64,000 nucleotides of DNA from contig NZ_JACHXK010000004.1 of assembly GCF_014192105.1 (NCBI RefSeq), positions 62,001 through 126,000 on the forward strand, read 5' to 3'. Position 1 is the first letter of the stretch. The number at the start of each line of letters is the position of its first letter. A program made the translations under genes and the position numbers. A model generated the notes under the pieces. It made no database searches. It saw only the letters and a list, made by a program, of their open reading frames with translations, and had not been told where the DNA came from. Below, in pieces: positions 61,400 through 64,000 of this stretch. Origin of the DNA: Paenibacillus phyllosphaerae (GTDB lineage: Bacteria; Bacillota; Bacilli; Paenibacillales; Paenibacillaceae).

Positions 61400-62229
61400 G
61401 CGCTCGGACCGTTCAACACCTTCTCTTCCGTCCCGCTGCCCGCCATCGGCGTATACACGCAGCAGTGCACATCCTCGTTGCCATTGATCTGGCCGAAGGT
61501 GTGGATCTCGAAGCATAACTCGCCAAGCTCCGGGTGATTCAACGTAAAAGGCTGGGCCTTCTTCTCTTGCACGTCAAGGCGGTCCCATAACGCAGCGAAT
61601 GCATCGCTTTGAGCGGACAACTTGTTGGCAAAAGACGCATACCACCCGTCCCCTTTCGACTGACCATAATACGACCGAAGGATGGCCGCGCTATATTCGG
61701 CGAACGCTTCCCAGTTCAAGACGCGTTCGCGCAGATACGGGTTCATGAATAGGGACCACACCAAGTTGCGGCCCATCGCCGGATCTTCCAGAAAGTCGTA
61801 CAGGAGTCGAGGCGCCAAGCGGTTCCAAGCGATGATCTCGGTCCGGCGATTGACAATGATCGCAGGGTAAGGCAGGTGGTCGATAATCTTCTGCAAGCCT
61901 GGCTCCACCGGCGAGGTTGGCGTAACTTCTGACCGATCCGGCACATCGCCGAATCCCGATAATCGCATGACATGCAGCGTCTCATCGGGGGACAGGAGCA
62001 GCGCTCTGGCGATATTGGCCATCACGTCCCTGGATGCCGCCACGTCTCTTCCCTGTTCCAGCCAGGTGTACCACGTGGTGCTGACATTCGCGATTTCGGC
62101 CACTTCCTCGCGGCGGAGTCCTGGCGTCCTCCTCCTGCCGTATCCGCCGCCGATACCGACGTCTGCCGGTTGCAGCTTCTCCCTGCGCGATTTCAGGAAT
62201 TCCCCGAGCAGGCTACGGGTTTGCGTCAT
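61396..62229 (-). CDS. XRE regulator with MmyB-like ligand-binding domain
   Basis: A 277-residue regulator: helix-turn-helix at residues about 10-85 (RRTPGLRREEVAEIANVSTTWYTWLEQGRDVAAS in family style) followed by a MmyB/MltR-type PAS-like domain that binds a fatty-acid-like ligand (YPAIIVNRRTEIIAWNRLAPRLL, later HPELGELCFEIHTFGQ). Regulators of this kind often control adjacent dehydrogenases. It is downstream of the quinone-reductase-like gene on the same strand (173-bp gap). GGAGGTG precedes ATG 62229. Confidence 0.9.
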   Translation of the reverse strand: MTQTRSLLGEFLKSRREKLQPADVGIGGGYGRRRTPGLRREEVAEIANVSTTWYTWLEQGRDVAASRDVMANIARALLLSPDETLHVMRLSGFGDVPDRSEVTPTSPVEPGLQKIIDHLPYPAIIVNRRTEIIAWNRLAPRLLYDFLEDPAMGRNLVWSLFMNPYLRERVLNWEAFAEYSAAILRSYYGQSKGDGWYASFANKLSAQSDAFAALWDRLDVQEKKAQPFTLNHPELGELCFEIHTFGQINGNEDVHCCVYTPMAGSGTEEKVLNGPSA

Positions 62230-62402
62230 GCTAGCAGCACCTCCGAGTTCGCGTTTCATCCATTGCCATCTTCGTACATCGTACCATCCCTATCGCGGCC
62301 AAAGAAAGCCTCTCTTCCGCGATCAGGCGGACGAAAGGCTGTGCAGGATCACGCATTCTCGTTTTATGATCATGAACGATACCCTAAAGCGCGACCAATA
62401 AC

Positions 62403-63392
62403 TTACGCCATCTGCAGCACCAGCTTGCCCGTGGCCTGCCGGCTCTCGAGCAGGCGGTGCGCTTCGCTTGCCCGCTCCATCGGATAGACGCCGTACACTT
62501 CCGATCGGATCTTCCCGTTTGCGAGCAGCTGCATCGCATCCCTTGCCGCCTGTCCCACTAACTGCGGATCATATACGGCATAGGCCCCTAAGTTAAACCC
62601 GGCAATGTTCTGGTTCCCCAGCCAAATCTCGTTCGTGGCATGCATCAGTTCGCCGCCGCTCGCATTGCCGAGCGCGATCATCTGCCCCAGCGGCTTCAGA
62701 AGCTCCATGCTGCGCGCTCTCGTCTCTCCGCCGACCGGGTCAAAAATGGCGTCGACTCCCCGCCCATGGACCAGCTGTTTCGTAATCGCCACAAAATCCG
62801 ATCGCAACAGCAATTCGTCATACCCCAGCGAGGCGGCGAGCTTGATTTTATCCGATGAACCAACCGTTCCAAGTACCTTACTTGCGCCGAACCGCTTGGC
62901 GATTTGCCCGAGGAAGCTGCCCAATCCGCCTGCTGCTGCGTGAACGAGGATGGTATCTCCTTCTCTCATTCGGTTCACGTATTTGACGGCCATATAAGCA
63001 GTCGTCAAGTTGACGATGGAAGCAGCGGCATCGCTCATTTCCACTTGGCCATCCAGCTCGTCAAGCGGGACGGTTAGCTCAGGCGTCACTCTTGCTTGGG
63101 TCGCGTATCCGCCAAGCTCCAGCAGTTTCATGGCAGCGACCGGCTGACCGACCCGGTATCCGTGCACGCCATCGCCTATGGACCGCACATAACCGGACAC
63201 TTCGAGTCCCGGTATGATCGGGAACGGGAACAACTCCGCGAACGCGCCATTGCGTGCCAATATGTCCACGAGCCCCACGCCCGCATACGCCACGTCGATG
63301 ATCATTTCCCCGTATCTTGGCGTAAGATCCGGCATTTCCTTTACTTGCAGCACCTCGGCTCCGCCTGCCTGTTCAATAACGATCGATCTCAT
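62403..63392 (-). CDS. Zinc-less quinone oxidoreductase-type alcohol dehydrogenase
   Basis: A 329-residue medium-chain dehydrogenase/reductase of the quinone oxidoreductase group: N-terminal GroES-like domain (MRSIVIEQAGGAEVLQVKEMPDLTP, VAYAGVGLVDILARNG) and Rossmann domain (DTILVHAAAGGLGSFLGQIAKRFGASKVLGTVGSS in parts) for NADPH. The Cys/His catalytic zinc ligands of alcohol dehydrogenases are absent. It likely reduces quinones or enals. A TetR gene 97 bp upstream and an XRE gene downstream are potential regulators. Confidence 0.9.
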   Translation of the reverse strand: MRSIVIEQAGGAEVLQVKEMPDLTPRYGEMIIDVAYAGVGLVDILARNGAFAELFPFPIIPGLEVSGYVRSIGDGVHGYRVGQPVAAMKLLELGGYATQARVTPELTVPLDELDGQVEMSDAAASIVNLTTAYMAVKYVNRMREGDTILVHAAAGGLGSFLGQIAKRFGASKVLGTVGSSDKIKLAASLGYDELLLRSDFVAITKQLVHGRGVDAIFDPVGGETRARSMELLKPLGQMIALGNASGGELMHATNEIWLGNQNIAGFNLGAYAVYDPQLVGQAARDAMQLLANGKIRSEVYGVYPMERASEAHRLLESRQATGKLVLQMA

Positions 63393-63489
63393 CTTGACTA
63401 CCTCCCTGGTCGGATATTTACGAGCTCATCTTACCAAGGCGGCATCCGGTCAGACAGGTTTGGATTATACGGGTATAAAAAATAACAGA

Positions 63490-64000
63490 CTAAAGGTTCA
63501 TCCGATTCGCCTCGAGAAGCGACCATAACCGTTCGGTCAATTCTTCCGCGGAACAAGGCATGGACGCGTTGAACCACCACTCGATGACGCCGACGATCGC
63601 TGAACTCATGAATTGCGCGAATATTAACTTGCCCAGCTCATCCAGGCCAGCGCTATCCGCTTTCAGATGCTCCATGAGTTGGTTGTGAATCATTCGGCTC
63701 AGATGCGTGCGGAAGGAAGGGACGTCTTTCATGTCGAGCAAAGTCTTATACAATAGCGCATTGTTCTCGATCTCTTGAATCGTTCGGAGCAACGGGGCTT
63801 TCGATGGAAAAGGTCCTGCCGCGTCTATGGAGTAGCAGCATTCCATCAGATGGTTCAGCTGGTTCTCGACGCACTTGTCCAACACCGCGTAATGCGAGTA
63901 GACGGTGCCTCGATTGACATCGGCAAGCTCCGCGATTTCGTTAATCGTTATTTTCTCGAAGTCCTTCTTGGCGATCAACTGCAAGAATGCATGCATGATG
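63490..64000 (-). CDS. TetR-family regulator (5' end outside window)
   Basis: About 170 residues of a TetR regulator; the frame stays open to the right edge and the usual first residues lie beyond it. Helix-turn-helix: KITINEIAELADVNRGTVYSHYAVLDKCVE. Compared with the normal TetR pattern (HYxDKxxLL after the recognition helix), about four residues seem to be missing between HYA and VLDKC, right behind the recognition helix, which could hurt DNA binding. The C-terminal ligand domain is complete (IVGVIEWWFNASMPCSAEEL). It probably controls the dehydrogenase gene downstream. Confidence 0.85.
   Translation of the reverse strand, partial: IMHAFLQLIAKKDFEKITINEIAELADVNRGTVYSHYAVLDKCVENQLNHLMECCYSIDAAGPFPSKAPLLRTIQEIENNALLYKTLLDMKDVPSFRTHLSRMIHNQLMEHLKADSAGLDELGKLIFAQFMSSAIVGVIEWWFNASMPCSAEELTERLWSLLEANRMNL

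Overview
The window looks like chromosomal DNA of a Gram-positive, sugar-scavenging member of the Paenibacillaceae (Paenibacillus/Cohnella type). The evidence is indirect: strong AGGAGG-type ribosome binding sites, frequent TTG/GTG starts, lipobox signal peptides, several LplB/YtcP-type oligosaccharide importers without their own ATPase, YesM/YesN-type two-component systems, and a very large secreted rhamnogalacturonan lyase. No rRNA, tRNA, CRISPR array, insertion sequence or prophage was recognised. Gene boundaries were chosen from ribosome binding sites and conserved N-termini, so many starts lie inside the longest open frames.

Layout. 1-4040 (minus): a YesN/YesM-type regulator pair and the start of a lipoprotein solute-binding gene running off the left edge. 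4280-5733 (plus): a small membrane protein, an XRE regulator and a DUF4386 protein. 5826-9764 (minus): an orphan F0 b-subunit-like protein, metE and a LysR regulator. 9968-17019 (minus): AraC regulator, two permeases, binding protein, BadF-type sugar kinase and GH4 glycosidase, apparently a PTS-free route to 6-phospho-glycosides. 17020-17507 has no gene but holds strong RNA-like secondary structure. 17508-20011: a DEDDh exonuclease with a start-codon anomaly, a zinc exporter with an extremely His-rich N-terminus behind an ArsR/SmtB-type operator, and a membrane protein. 20134-28249 (minus): a second YesM/YesN importer locus with an esterase. 28438-35141: small secreted, regulatory and repeat proteins, a LysR-MATE pair, an ankyrin lipoprotein and a Gly-rich repeat protein. 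35338-40110 (minus): the 1590-residue rhamnogalacturonan lyase.

40341-49761 is the most interesting block. Nine tightly packed minus-strand genes run from a Tm-1-like UPF0261 protein through a dehydrogenase, a TIM-barrel isomerase, a complete importer, a cupin and a phosphoenolpyruvate-hydrolase-like TIM barrel to a TauE/SafE exporter. They face a divergent XRE-cupin regulator. The two unlike halves of the plant Tm-1 protein are thus encoded as separate genes at the two ends of one importer operon. The divergent promoters are readable: both have 17-bp spacers, both carry the same 18-bp near-palindrome in opposite orientation, and a CcpA (cre) site covers one -35 box. This looks like a regulated, undescribed catabolic pathway.

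49831-64000: a parvulin with no signal peptide, an AraC-MFS pair, a MarR/DoxX/thioredoxin-like group sharing a palindromic operator, a GyrI-like AraC, a low-molecular-weight phosphatase, a LysR remnant, a YadA-head repeat protein with a peptidase G2 end, purA facing a LysR regulator, a MmyB-like XRE regulator, a quinone-reductase-like dehydrogenase, and a TetR regulator cut by the right edge.
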